DNA of 24,238 nucleotides from an uncultured Desulfobacterium sp. (GCA_937124525.1 CAKZLA010000529.1:1-24238); one strand, 5' to 3'; shown: positions 8,616-17,370, numbered from the stretch's first letter. Notes: generated by a model from the letters alone, not told the origin. Numbers and translations: made by a program.

Positions 8616-9170
8616 TTAAGAGATCTGGAGATGAAATTGGGTAGCCCATTGGGCAAAGCGCTGTCCATGGCCAGGTTCTATCTTTGACAGGGAGGCAATG
8701 ATTTTTTCCACCGTCCCTTCAGCGCCTGCCTTGTCTGGGCTTTTGGAATAGAATTTATCTGCCACACAGATGATTTTTTCTTCCAGGGTCACCGGCACCA
8801 TGTCCCGGTGGGGAAGGGGCAGATGGTTGGATGTGATATTGCCCAGGGTGATGCCGGCTCCGGTGTGCCGTTCCGATACCAGCCCGTGGCGGGGAAATCC
8901 CATATCCTCCAGCAGCTGTCGACCCAGAAAACCATGGCAGACATAGGGATGGCTGCCCCTGCAATGGATGCCAGGGGCATGGGTCATAAAAATGCCAATG
9001 TCATGGAGCATGGCCGCCTCCTGGATGAAGGCCGTATCCGGATGCAGATGGCTTACGTTGTGGGCGATTTCAAGACTTTTTTCCGTGACAAGCTCGGCAT
9101 GGCGCATGAACAGATCATGTAAATCCGTACCCGGTGGGTAATGTGCATTGATAATTTCCTGGGGGTCCAT
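8616..9170 (-). CDS. HD-domain phosphohydrolase
   Basis: This is a small soluble metal-dependent phosphohydrolase of the HD superfamily, 184 residues. The metal site is visible as His24 (MRHAELV), the HD pair in AAMLHDIGIF (about 53-62), and a later ICVADKFYSKS containing the final Asp. The region between carries more His residues (HCRGSHPYVCHGFLG and RHTGAGI), as in small HD proteins often annotated as HDIG or YfbR-like. The substrate may be a nucleotide or nucleotide-like phosphoester and cannot be fixed. Its ATG overlaps the prfB stop codon by one base (TAATG), so it is translationally coupled to prfB and expressed from the prfB promoter. The reason for this coupling is unknown. Confidence 0.85.
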   Translation of the reverse strand: MDPQEIINAHYPPGTDLHDLFMRHAELVTEKSLEIAHNVSHLHPDTAFIQEAAMLHDIGIFMTHAPGIHCRGSHPYVCHGFLGRQLLEDMGFPRHGLVSERHTGAGITLGNITSNHLPLPHRDMVPVTLEEKIICVADKFYSKSPDKAGAEGTVEKIIASLSKIEPGHGQRFAQWATQFHLQIS

Positions 9171-10268
9171 TATATCTTGCCGGAAAGCAGCACCCCTTCA
9201 ATGAATTGATCCAGATCCCCGTCCATCACCCGATCCACGTCCCCCACCTCAAAGTTGGTGCGGTGATCCTTCACCATGCGGTAGGGGTGCATGACATAGG
9301 AACGGATCTGGTTGCCCCAGGCGATTTCATCCTTGCCGTCGTGGAGATCCTGCATTTTTTGGTTCTGTTTCTCTTTTTCAATCTGATAGAGCCTTGATTT
9401 TAACACCTTCATGGCGATCTCTTTGTTTCGGTGCTGGGAGGATTCCTGCTGGCACTGGGCCACCACCCCCGTGGGAAGATGGGTGATCCTGACGGCACTG
9501 CTGGTCTTATTGACATGCTGTCCCCCGGCACCGCTGGCCCGGTAGACGTCAACCCGCAGATCCCCCTCATCAATATCAATCTGGATATCATCCTTTAACT
9601 CGGGGTAGACAAACACCGAGGCAAAGGAGGTGTGGCGTTTTCCACTGGCGTTAAAGGGAGAGATGCGCACCAGACGGTGCACCCCGGATTCCACCTTCAT
9701 AAACCCATAGCAGTTGGTGCCGGACACACTTAAGGTGGCCCCTTTTAAACCGGCCTCATCCCCTGGTTGGTAATCAATGATCTGTAACTTGTATCCCTTT
9801 TTGGAAATCCAGCGGGTGTACATGCGGAAGAGTTTTTCCGCCCAATCCTGGGAGTCCGTACCACCCGCCCCGGCATTGATGGATACAATGGCATTTCTGG
9901 CATCATCCACATCATTTAACATGATATCAATGGAAAAGGTTTTGATCTTTTTTCCAAGGCGTTTGAGCTGGGACTCCACCTCTTTTTCCACTTCCTTGTC
10001 CTTTTCTTCCCGGGCAAGTTCAAGTAGGGTTTCCGCATCTTCTATTTCCGTATAAATCCCTTGCCACGCATCAATGAGATCGGATATTCGTGTCCGCTCT
10101 TTTAACAGTTCCGTGGCCTTGTCATTGTCGTTCCAAAAATCTTCCCTGGCAATGAAACTTTCCAGTTCTCTTAACCTGTTTTCCTTTATAGGGAGGTCAA
10201 AGATACTCCTTGAGCTGCTCTGCTTTTTCATAAAAAGAGGAAATGGTCTGTTTCGTTTCTAAGGACAT
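9170..10268 (-). CDS. prfB: Peptide chain release factor 2 (RF2), programmed +1 frameshift
   Basis: RF2 recognises UGA and UAA stop codons and triggers peptide release. The gene is in two frames. A 23-codon leader runs from the ATG at 10268 to CTT at 10202-10200, then an in-frame TGA at 10199-10197. Reading resumes one base on at GAC (10198) and continues to 9170. The slip site is AAGGAG-TAT-CTT-TGA-C, the classical internal Shine-Dalgarno three bases before CTT-TGA, so low RF2 levels favour frameshifting and autoregulate the gene. The joined product is 365 residues, identical in length to the E. coli protein. It has SPF at 203-205 (stop codon recognition) and GGQ at 248-250 (hydrolysis). AGGAG at 10279-10275 supports the start. 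It is followed by the overlapping HD gene. Automatic annotation can miss the first 23 codons. Confidence 0.97.
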
Positions 10269-10363
10269 GGGGTTCTCCTGTGGGTTTTTCTTTTAATTGA
10301 GTTCATAAATTATGACGCCAGCTCTGATTACACAGGCCTGATTCTGATTTTCAATAGGCCATT

Positions 10364-10392
10364 ATTTATCACAAAAGGGGGCTCCATTGCAA
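10364..10392 (-). promoter_or_regulatory. Candidate prfB promoter in the 10269-10609 intergenic stretch
   Basis: On the minus strand TTGCAA (10392-10387) and ATAAAT (10369-10364) are 17 bp apart, about 95 bp before the prfB ATG. The 341-bp gap between prfB and the divergent PP2C gene shows no convincing gene. It must also hold the phosphatase promoter, which I could not pick out with confidence. Confidence 0.4.
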
Positions 10393-10621
10393 CAAAACAG
10401 ATGGCCTTCCAGCAATTCTAATTTTGGATGTTCGGGATGATTCTTATGTCTCCGGGATCAAGTTTTGTCGTGGCAGGCCGGGTCCAGAATACAGTCTGCC
10501 TGTGGGAGTTATCTGGAAATTTCGAAATTAAAATGATGATATGGAAATATTCTATACCATGATCGGGAATCATTGTTATTATCATTTTGACATGAAATTC
10601 TAATGCCTTATGATTTCTTTC

Positions 10622-11461
10622 ATGGAAATAAAATATATACATGAAAAGGGTTCCGGCCGGATAAATGAAGATACGCTCCATCTGGGAAAAGAGCTGTTCG
10701 GTGTCTTTGATGGTGCCACAAGCCTTAATACCTCCTTATTTCAGCAAGGACTCACCGGGGGGAGAATTGCCGCTGATACGGCATGTCAAGTGTTTGCCAA
10801 AAACAGCTATCCCCTGGTAGAGCTGGCAAAGAGGGCCAACCGACAAATATATGATGCCATGATAGCCCAGGGACTTAATTGCAGCAGTCGGGACCAGCTA
10901 TGGAGTACCAGTGCTGCCGTGGTCAGGATAAAAAATAATTTTGTGGAATGGCTTCAATCCGGAGATTCCTTTGTGCTTTTCCTGTACCGTGACGGGTCAT
11001 ACAATGTACCGGTGAAGATTCCAGATCATGATTATGAGACACTTTCCATGTGGAAGGAAGTGGCCTGGAAGAGTAAGGTGAACATCAGCTGTGCATTGGC
11101 GGGTCAAATTAAAAAAACCCGCATGGAAATGAATCGTTCCTATGGGGTCCTCAATGGAGAGCCCTCAGGGGAAGGCTTTCTTCATTGGGGAAAAGAACCC
11201 CTGGCCCCGTTGGAAGAAATTTTATTGTTCACAGATGGTTTGTCCCTTCCCACGGAGATACCCACCAGAACCCGTCAATTTGATGGTCTGGTGTCCCATT
11301 ATCGCAGCCTTGGGCTGGAAGGGCTTAAAACCCATATCCGTCATCTTGAAGCAAAAGATCCCCAATGTCGCAGATTCCCCCGTTTTAAATGTCATGATGA
11401 CATCGCAGCCATTTCCATTCGTCCCATTGCCTCTGGTTTTCCCAGGGATTACATGATTTGA
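10622..11461 (+). CDS. PP2C-family serine/threonine phosphatase
   Basis: This is a metal-dependent protein phosphatase of the PPM/PP2C family, cytoplasmic, about 279 residues. The family's metal-binding aspartates are seen in order: GRINEDTLHLG (near residue 17), GVFDGATSL (near 30), a central SGDSFVLFL, LLFTDGLSLP (near 205) and the C-terminal CHDDIAAISI. All key Asp positions look intact, so it should be active. The ATG at 10622 starts at MEIKYIHEKG, which fits the family. An ATG at 10610 would add four residues. Neither has a clear ribosome-binding site. It has no membrane segment or sensor domain. No Ser/Thr kinase or anti-sigma gene is adjacent, so its partner is unknown. Its end overlaps the end of the convergent glycosyltransferase gene by 13 bp. 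Confidence 0.85.
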   Translation: MEIKYIHEKGSGRINEDTLHLGKELFGVFDGATSLNTSLFQQGLTGGRIAADTACQVFAKNSYPLVELAKRANRQIYDAMIAQGLNCSSRDQLWSTSAAVVRIKNNFVEWLQSGDSFVLFLYRDGSYNVPVKIPDHDYETLSMWKEVAWKSKVNISCALAGQIKKTRMEMNRSYGVLNGEPSGEGFLHWGKEPLAPLEEILLFTDGLSLPTEIPTRTRQFDGLVSHYRSLGLEGLKTHIRHLEAKDPQCRRFPRFKCHDDIAAISIRPIASGFPRDYMI

Positions 11462-12690
11462 GATTGTGCACTTTTAAGGGCTTTTTGATAGACTTTTTCC
11501 ACCCTGATGAACACCTGTTTCCAGGTGTGGGATTTTGTCAGTTCCGGGCTCATTTTTAAATTGTGTGTGGGATTATTAATGACTTGGCTTATGGCATCGG
11601 TCAAGGCTTTTTCAAGACGTTTATCAAGAAGATTCATGTCTTTTTCAAAGGGCCGATCCACTGTCTCAAGCAGGGGAAGCTTCACCCAGGATATCATAGG
11701 GGAGCTTGTGTGACCCAGTACCTCCCGTGTACCGGGAAGGGTGGTGGTGATAACCCTGCAACCGCAGGCAAGTGCCTCCATGAGTACCAGGGGAACGCCT
11801 TCAAAAAAAGAAGGCAGTACAAAAATATGGGTATCACGCATCAATTGGGCCAACTCCTGGTGGGGCAAAGGACCATGAATCACCACCCGGTTCCCCAGAT
11901 CCCGGGCCCGTTGAAGACACATCTCTTTCTCAGGACCGGAGCCATCTCCGGCCAAATGAAGTCTCCAGGGTAGATGCCTCTGTTTTTTCAATACCGTTAA
12001 CAGCCATGGCAGCCCCTTGGCCTGGCAAAGTTTGCCAGCATAAAGAAGCTCCACACTTTTTGTGGATGGTTTGGGACCCGGATGGAAAAGGACGTCGTTA
12101 AACCCGATACCCACCACATCAATGTTCCGGGAATCCACCTGGTACAGTGTGGTAATTTCCTGCTTTTGATGGTGGCTCAGGGCCATGATTCTGTTGATTT
12201 TTCTACACCTGTTTTTAGTATGCCCGGTGAGATCTCCGCAGTTGGCATACTGGCGCAGGCAGGTCCCATGGCAGGTGGTGACCATGGGAATATCCGGTGC
12301 CACCCCACAGGCCGTGGCCGTCATGATCCAGAGGTGATGGCTATGAATTATGTCCGGTTTGAATTGTTTGACAGCCCTTTTAATGGTCTTTTTAAATGTA
12401 TTTTCGTACTGACAGACCTGGCTAACGGTCATTTGAGAAAATACGGTGCTGGAGTAAGGCATCACATCGCTCATGCCGGGCAGGGCAAAGGGCAGAGCCG
12501 GGGTGTTGAATTTGACAAAAAGAGTGTTTTCCCGGGGAATAAGATGGCTGGTCAGGGAAAAATCGCCCTGAACACCCGCCACCAGGTAATTTTGATGCCC
12601 ATTTTCTGCGGCACAGGAAAGAAGTGCCTGGAGATATTTGCCACTTCCGGTGAAGTCTGGCGTTTGACTGATGAGATGAAGAATTTTCAT
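11449..12690 (-). CDS. Glycosyltransferase, GT4 family (GT-B fold)
   Basis: It transfers a sugar from a nucleotide-sugar donor, probably for a surface polysaccharide or glycolipid. The 413 residues have an N-terminal acceptor domain (MKILHLISQTPDFTGSGKYLQ, with the glycine-rich loop), an IIHSHHLWIMTA segment, and the C-terminal donor domain opening ELLYAGKLCQAKGLPWLL. The retaining GT4 E-x7-E motif is in FEGVPLVLMEALACG. The start at 12690 is chosen because it gives the canonical 'MKILHL' N-terminus. A TTG at 12741 would add 17 residues with no ribosome-binding site. Its C-terminus overlaps the convergent PP2C gene. No other polysaccharide gene is next to it, so acceptor and product are unknown. 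Confidence 0.88.
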   Translation of the reverse strand: MKILHLISQTPDFTGSGKYLQALLSCAAENGHQNYLVAGVQGDFSLTSHLIPRENTLFVKFNTPALPFALPGMSDVMPYSSTVFSQMTVSQVCQYENTFKKTIKRAVKQFKPDIIHSHHLWIMTATACGVAPDIPMVTTCHGTCLRQYANCGDLTGHTKNRCRKINRIMALSHHQKQEITTLYQVDSRNIDVVGIGFNDVLFHPGPKPSTKSVELLYAGKLCQAKGLPWLLTVLKKQRHLPWRLHLAGDGSGPEKEMCLQRARDLGNRVVIHGPLPHQELAQLMRDTHIFVLPSFFEGVPLVLMEALACGCRVITTTLPGTREVLGHTSSPMISWVKLPLLETVDRPFEKDMNLLDKRLEKALTDAISQVINNPTHNLKMSPELTKSHTWKQVFIRVEKVYQKALKSAQSQIM

Positions 12691-12878
12691 GGAATATATA
12701 TACTGAAATTTCTCTTTTTTGAAACCTAAAAGTTTTATCAACGCACCAGAGCGTCTGTTAGGAATTCGTTTTTCTTGACTTTTTAGCTGTTTTTTGATTA
12801 CTTCTGACTTTTTAGTACACTATTTTATGATGTGAGTTCAGAACTACTTGAACGGTTAAAAAAGGCAGATAAAATTCT

Positions 12879-13547
12879 TTGAAAACAGGTTCCATAAAGC
12901 TTGCTTCTCCAAAAGGCAAAATATATCAGACCCCCGAAGGTATAATATTATGGGGAGGGGTTCTTCTGACGGTGGCGCTTATGGCCATGATTGCCTGGTT
13001 TGCTGTGACAGATCCCCCCAAGGCCGGGAATTTACTGCTGGCCTTTCTGGCACACATTTTCGGAGGGCGGGCTGCGGGTATCGGGCTGTGCTTTATGGCG
13101 GGGTTTAACCTTGGCTGGACCTTATTGTATAACTTCTATCTTGAAATTCTTATCGTTTGTTTGGCCTATTCCGTGTTTATTCTTTCCATGAGCAATCATA
13201 TTAAATTTAAATGGGTGATGCATGTTTCCGTTGCCATGAAAAATAAAGCGGAAAAGCATAAGGATAAAATAGAAAAATATGGATGGATTGGCCTGTTTCT
13301 TTTTGTCATGATACCCCTTCCGGTGACAGGACCGGTGACCGGTTCCATTATAGGATATTTGCTTAATATCCATGTGGGACGAAATTTCAGTGCCGTGTTT
13401 CTCGGCACCTTTGCTGCCATCCTATCCTGGGTTATTTTTTTTGATTTTTTGGAACAGCATGTTCATGTGATTCAATATGTCATCATGGGCATTATTTTCA
13501 TTGTGTTGCTTTCCCACCTTAAGACCATCAAACGTTGGCTTGCCTGA
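12879..13547 (+). CDS. Small multi-drug export protein family (COG2426-like) membrane protein
   Basis: This is an integral membrane protein of 222 residues with about five hydrophobic segments (around 23-45, 60-80, 85-108, 137-160 and 170-220). The segment MIPLPVTGPVTGSIIGYLLN (about 144-163) resembles the 'PLPGTGxWTGxLxAxLLG' signature of the Sm_multidrug_ex/COG2426 family, whose function is not well established despite its name. The middle carries a charged loop (AMKNKAEKHKDKIEKYG). The start appears to be TTG at 12879, since no ATG lies nearby before residue 35; this start is uncertain. It stands alone on the plus strand and ends 10 bp before the convergent lnt gene. Confidence 0.7.
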   Translation: MKTGSIKLASPKGKIYQTPEGIILWGGVLLTVALMAMIAWFAVTDPPKAGNLLLAFLAHIFGGRAAGIGLCFMAGFNLGWTLLYNFYLEILIVCLAYSVFILSMSNHIKFKWVMHVSVAMKNKAEKHKDKIEKYGWIGLFLFVMIPLPVTGPVTGSIIGYLLNIHVGRNFSAVFLGTFAAILSWVIFFDFLEQHVHVIQYVIMGIIFIVLLSHLKTIKRWLA

Positions 13548-13557
13548 GACTTGAGGA

Positions 13558-15159
13558 TCAAGTTTTACCCCAAAAGCCACAAACCTGTTTCCACCATGCG
13601 AATAAAATTGTAGTCAGGAGACAGAACCACGCGAACAGATCCCCATGCTTGGTATAAAAACTCATCAAATTAACACAGGGAACCGCCTGGGTCAGGGTGG
13701 TTTTTTCAAAAAGAGCGCTGGTGCCTGTAATTTTGCCCCTGGGATCAATAAAGCCACTAATGCCTGTGTTGGCGGCCCTTGCAACACTTCTTCTGTTTTC
13801 AACGGCCCGGAATACGGCCATGGAAAAATGCTGCAAGGGGGCAGATGTTCGACCAAACCAGGCGTCATTGGTCATGGTTACCAGCAGATTTGCCCCATTT
13901 TTCACCACGGTTGAAGCAAGTTCAGGAAAAATAATTTCAAAGCAGATGAGTATCCCGGCGCGATTTTTTTTAAATGCCAGGGGCTTGGCACCTGTTGGTC
14001 CCGGTGAAAAATCACCTGCCTGGGAGGTCAGTTTGTCCAGAAAGGTTAAATACTTTCCAAAGGGAACGTACTCACCAAAGGGAACCAGGTGGCTTTTGTC
14101 ATAGAATTCATTGACGGTGGCCCGGGGGGTGAGCATATATGCCCGGTTGAAAAATTGAAAATCATCCTCCCCCAAAAGAGAAAAGGCCGGGCTGCCAATG
14201 AGAAACCATGCATTGCACTGACGTATACACGCATCCACCCCATCGGATATCTCCTTGTCCCAGGTATAGTAAAAGGGCAATGCCGTTTCCGGCCATATGA
14301 TAAGATCCCTTGCCTGGCCCGGAACAGACGTCTGGGAGAGTTGACAATAGGTTGATACAGTTTCAGTTTTATAGGCTTCATCCCATTTTTCTGCCTGGGG
14401 AATATTGCCCTGGATAACCGAAATAATTGGTTTCGGGGATTGGGCCATGGTCGTTTCCATGGTTGCAAGTCTTCCATGTCCATAGATCATTATTCCCATT
14501 ATCGCAAGAATAAGCACCCCCCCCCAGACACCCAAAGCAGTTGCCTGGACCCTTCTGGTTTTAGAAGGGGCTTTTCTGGTTTTAAAAAGATGCCATGCCA
14601 TGGCCAGGGTGATATTGACCATTACAATGATGAACGAAATGCCGTAAACACCGGTGATGTCGGCGATCTGGATCAGATTTATGTTCAGATACTGGGAATA
14701 TCCTGCCAGGCCCCAGGGAAACCCGGTGAATAATTTTGCCCTTATAAATTCAAGTGCCACCCACGCAAGAGACGCTTTTAACGGCAGTAAGGTAGGGATT
14801 TTTTTATGGGAATAATCTCTGGAAATGATCAGGCAAAACAGACCCGGGTAAAGGGCCAGGTAGAACACCATTAAAAGAAGCACAGGCAGTGCCAGCAAAA
14901 TGGGTAAATTTCCATAAATACGAAGGGTGGGCAGTATCCAGTAAATCAAAGATAAAAAATGCATCATGCCCATGGCCAGTCCCATCCTGAAGGCCTGGCC
15001 AGGGGCTGCCCCCCTTATGGATACCACAAGGGGAATCAGTGCTCCCCATGCCAGCCAGTCCCACTGGGTGCCAGGAAAGGCAAGGGTCATGAGATAACCG
15101 CTCATCAGTGCTGGAAAATATCGCACCAGTAATTCCGGAAGAGATCGGAGAAAATTCAT
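13558..15159 (-). CDS. lnt: Apolipoprotein N-acyltransferase
   Basis: This inner-membrane enzyme adds the third acyl chain to the N-terminal cysteine of lipoproteins, the last step of lipoprotein maturation in Gram-negative cells. The 533-residue protein has an N-terminal half of about seven membrane spans, then a periplasmic nitrilase-like domain. The catalytic triad is visible: Glu291 in IWPETALPF, Lys355 in YDKSHLVPFGEYVPFG and Cys406 in GILICFEIIFPE (CFE rather than the commoner CYE). MTNDAWFG and AANTGISGFIDPRG are conserved, and a final membrane helix closes the protein. The ATG at 15159 lies 7 nt after the stop of the upstream histidine kinase, so the two are probably one operon. A longer in-frame reading to 15318 overlaps the kinase gene and lacks family similarity. 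Confidence 0.95.
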   Translation of the reverse strand: MNFLRSLPELLVRYFPALMSGYLMTLAFPGTQWDWLAWGALIPLVVSIRGAAPGQAFRMGLAMGMMHFLSLIYWILPTLRIYGNLPILLALPVLLLMVFYLALYPGLFCLIISRDYSHKKIPTLLPLKASLAWVALEFIRAKLFTGFPWGLAGYSQYLNINLIQIADITGVYGISFIIVMVNITLAMAWHLFKTRKAPSKTRRVQATALGVWGGVLILAIMGIMIYGHGRLATMETTMAQSPKPIISVIQGNIPQAEKWDEAYKTETVSTYCQLSQTSVPGQARDLIIWPETALPFYYTWDKEISDGVDACIRQCNAWFLIGSPAFSLLGEDDFQFFNRAYMLTPRATVNEFYDKSHLVPFGEYVPFGKYLTFLDKLTSQAGDFSPGPTGAKPLAFKKNRAGILICFEIIFPELASTVVKNGANLLVTMTNDAWFGRTSAPLQHFSMAVFRAVENRRSVARAANTGISGFIDPRGKITGTSALFEKTTLTQAVPCVNLMSFYTKHGDLFAWFCLLTTILFAWWKQVCGFWGKT

Positions 15160-15166
15160 GGATGGG

Positions 15167-16747
15167 TTAGGCCTGTTGCCTTTCTTTTGCTTGTACGGGG
15201 TTGTCATGGGAAGGATCAGGATGATCAGATAAGGGGATATTGTCTGTGGGAAGTATGATGGTGAATATGGCGCCACCATGGGGTACATTGCCTGCTTGAA
15301 GTATCCCACCGTGCTCATGAATTGAGTCAGAACAGATGGTCAAGCCCACGCCCATGCCCAGTTTCTTCTTTGTTGTGAAAAAGGGGATAAATAAATTGGG
15401 CAGCACATTTTCTTTAATTCCGGGGCCGTTGTCTTGGAATTGAATGACAATTGTCTTCTGGTGACAGCGGGTCTGAATCTTAATTTCAGGTGTTCTGGGT
15501 TTTCCTTTTTCAGCAGGGGCATCATCGGCCATGGCCTCCAGGGAATTGTTGATGAAATTGATGAATACGTGGCTGAGCAGTTGGGAAGACGCCAATATAT
15601 GTGGTATGCCGGGTTCAAGGTCCAAGTGAATGGTCCCCCCTGCCTTTGCCACTTGTGTGTTAAAAAGAGAGAGGGTATTGGAAATGAGTTGATTAATATT
15701 AATATGGGATTTCTCAAGTCCGCTGGGGCGGTTCAGGTCCATGAGATTCTTTACGGTTTTTTTGATGGATTGAAGTCCTGTGTCAATACTTTCAAGCTCT
15801 TCCAGGGTTTCACTGTCCTTTGGTACTTCTTCTTTCATTAGTTCCACCAGGGAAAAAATGCCCTGGAGCGGTGAGTTGATCTCATGGGCAACGGTGGTGG
15901 CAAGCTGTCCGGCGGCGGCAAATCGTTCTGTTTTTGCCAGCCGCTTATTCATCTCCATCAACTTGCTGGTGCGTTCCCTGACAGCCTCCTCAAGTTCATC
16001 ACTTAATATGGTGATTTCCTGGAGACGATGGGTCATTTGGTTGAAGTTCCGGGCAAGTTCACCCAGTTCATCGTTGGATTCCACCTCTATAATGGTTTTC
16101 AGATCCCCCTGTCCCACCCGCCTGGTGCCATCAGTCAGACTTTTAAGGGGACGGGTCAGGCTATGGGTCAGTATCATTAATGCCACTGCCATGACCATGG
16201 CTCCCAACAATCCGGTGATCCATACTAAGGGTTTTATGCGCTGGGCTGCACCGAAAAATTCTTTCAGGGGATCTGTGGCAATGATAAACCATTCCCAGGG
16301 TTCAAAATAACCATAAAAGGCAAGATTATAGCCTTTGTCTGAGAGATAGGTAACGGTTCCCCTTTGTTTTCTTAATTGTTGGAACCAGGTTTCACCTGCC
16401 ACATTATACCCCACCAGGGAGAGATTCGGGTTGAAAACAATGCGGCCCTGTTTATCCACGGCAAAGATATATCCCTGTTTTCCCACCCCAATGCTGCTGA
16501 TCTCTTTTTCCGCATCCATTTTGGCTTTTAAAACGCTGGCCGGGATGCTCTCCAGATCGTATTTTTTTAAATTATCATTTTGCTGTTCAGCAATATGAAT
16601 GGCTTCGGATAAGCGAGTTTCAAGCCATGTGGTTGCCAGGTTTGTCAGGGCCTTTGAGGTGAAATGGGAGTGGATAAGACCGATAATGATCAGCAGAAGG
16701 AGACCCATGGGCAGAAGTGTCAGGAGAATTTTATAATAAATTTTCAT
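15167..16747 (-). CDS. Sensor histidine kinase with periplasmic Cache domain and HAMP
   Basis: This membrane kinase senses an extracytoplasmic signal and passes phosphate to a response regulator. Its 526 residues show: transmembrane helix (about 7-27), a single Cache domain (about 30-165, with GYIFAVDKQGRIVFNPN and a WEWFIIATDP end), second helix (about 172-194), HAMP (about 195-250), a coiled-coil linker, HisKA with phosphoacceptor His288 in TTVAHEINSPLQG, and HATPase_c. The ATPase N-box is INFINNSLEAM (about 396-406), G1 is DNGPGI (439-444), the F-box FTTKK, and G2 GMGVGLTI (464-471). It looks fully active. No response regulator is adjacent; the next gene is lnt, 7 nt away, so the regulator must be encoded elsewhere. 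A link to envelope stress would be speculation. Confidence 0.93.
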   Translation of the reverse strand: MKIYYKILLTLLPMGLLLLIIIGLIHSHFTSKALTNLATTWLETRLSEAIHIAEQQNDNLKKYDLESIPASVLKAKMDAEKEISSIGVGKQGYIFAVDKQGRIVFNPNLSLVGYNVAGETWFQQLRKQRGTVTYLSDKGYNLAFYGYFEPWEWFIIATDPLKEFFGAAQRIKPLVWITGLLGAMVMAVALMILTHSLTRPLKSLTDGTRRVGQGDLKTIIEVESNDELGELARNFNQMTHRLQEITILSDELEEAVRERTSKLMEMNKRLAKTERFAAAGQLATTVAHEINSPLQGIFSLVELMKEEVPKDSETLEELESIDTGLQSIKKTVKNLMDLNRPSGLEKSHININQLISNTLSLFNTQVAKAGGTIHLDLEPGIPHILASSQLLSHVFINFINNSLEAMADDAPAEKGKPRTPEIKIQTRCHQKTIVIQFQDNGPGIKENVLPNLFIPFFTTKKKLGMGVGLTICSDSIHEHGGILQAGNVPHGGAIFTIILPTDNIPLSDHPDPSHDNPVQAKERQQA

Positions 16748-17370
16748 TGTATTGTTTTTTCTCCCCTTATGCTCTCGTCAGTTATAGGTTTTCATTGTTG
16801 TCAACAAATAATCCATTTAGCTAAAAGCAAAAACGTAAATATTGGGTTGATAATGTAAATATTTGGCAAGTTCCCCATATTCGCCTAAGGTTGGGACTGC
16901 GTAGCATACTAATGCTATGTGAGCAGGCCAAACTTAGGTGAAGATGGGGCTCTGGCAGAATATTTACGCAAAAACGCTACATGTCGTATAAAGAACAATA
17001 GCTTACGACGCATGATGTCTGCTGATGGGCAGAGAAATCTGTCTGTCAATCAAAGCCCTGGGCGACAAGTTGTACTTGAATAGTAAAAACATACCGTTGC
17101 AGGGGTGTCAATCTTTATTCAATCATTGCCAATTGAGGAATGATGGCGCAAATGGGAGATCGCTCATAATGCCAATTGCTTGGGCTTCATCAATTGTCAA
17201 GAGTGGATGATGTTTGTGATTAAGAGCCTTTTCAAAAAGTCAACCCCCCCAAAAGCAAGAGTGCAGGGTATTGTAGATATTTTGCAAGAACGTGTTTCTG
17301 CAATTAGCTGATATTATTGCCATCTCATTGGGAGAGCCTGTTTAAAATTCAGGATCTAAGTCTTAGAATA
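16748..17370. other. Non-coding stretch upstream of the histidine kinase
   Basis: This stretch of about 620 bp has no convincing gene. It holds the palindromic insertion at 16835-16967 and presumably the kinase promoter near 16750-16830. A minus-strand open segment at 17123-17239 could be a decayed C-terminus (it includes LLTIDEAQAIGIMSDLPF), but it is only 38 codons and I do not recognise it. A run of seven C at 17244-17250 is also notable. The base composition is more AT-rich than the flanking lnt and kinase genes. Confidence 0.5.
16835..16967. mobile_element. 133-bp palindromic MITE-like element with 8-bp target duplication
   Basis: The direct repeat GCAAAAAC occurs at 16827-16834 and 16968-16975, exactly flanking a segment that starts GTAAATATT (16835-16843) and ends with its reverse complement AATATTTAC (16959-16967). 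A second GTAAATATT at 16855-16863 begins a long imperfect palindrome with the right end. CCCCAT pairs with ATGGGG, CCTAAG with CTTAGG, and the tip is TAGCAT (16902-16907), loop ACTA, ATGCTA (16912-16917). It could extrude as a cruciform or fold as a long RNA hairpin. It encodes nothing. GTAA/TTAC ends and 8-bp duplication resemble the 102-bp element at 4256 and IS66-type insertions. Confidence 0.65.

Noticed and set aside
10418..10681. Minus-strand frame of 87 codons between prfB and the phosphatase gene
   Set aside because: It overlaps the start of the well-supported PP2C gene, shows no family resemblance and has no ribosome-binding site.
12691..12741. Longer N-terminus of the glycosyltransferase from a TTG
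   Set aside because: The added 17 residues are basic and atypical, there is no ribosome-binding site, and the ATG at 12690 gives the canonical GT4 start.
15160..15318. Longer N-terminus of Lnt inside the kinase gene
   Set aside because: It is the out-of-frame overlap with the histidine kinase C-terminus and does not resemble Lnt. The ATG at 15159 fits the family length.
17025..17210. Plus-strand frame of 61 codons upstream of the tRNA remnant
   Set aside because: It has no ribosome-binding site, no recognisable motif and composition like the surrounding AT-rich non-coding DNA.
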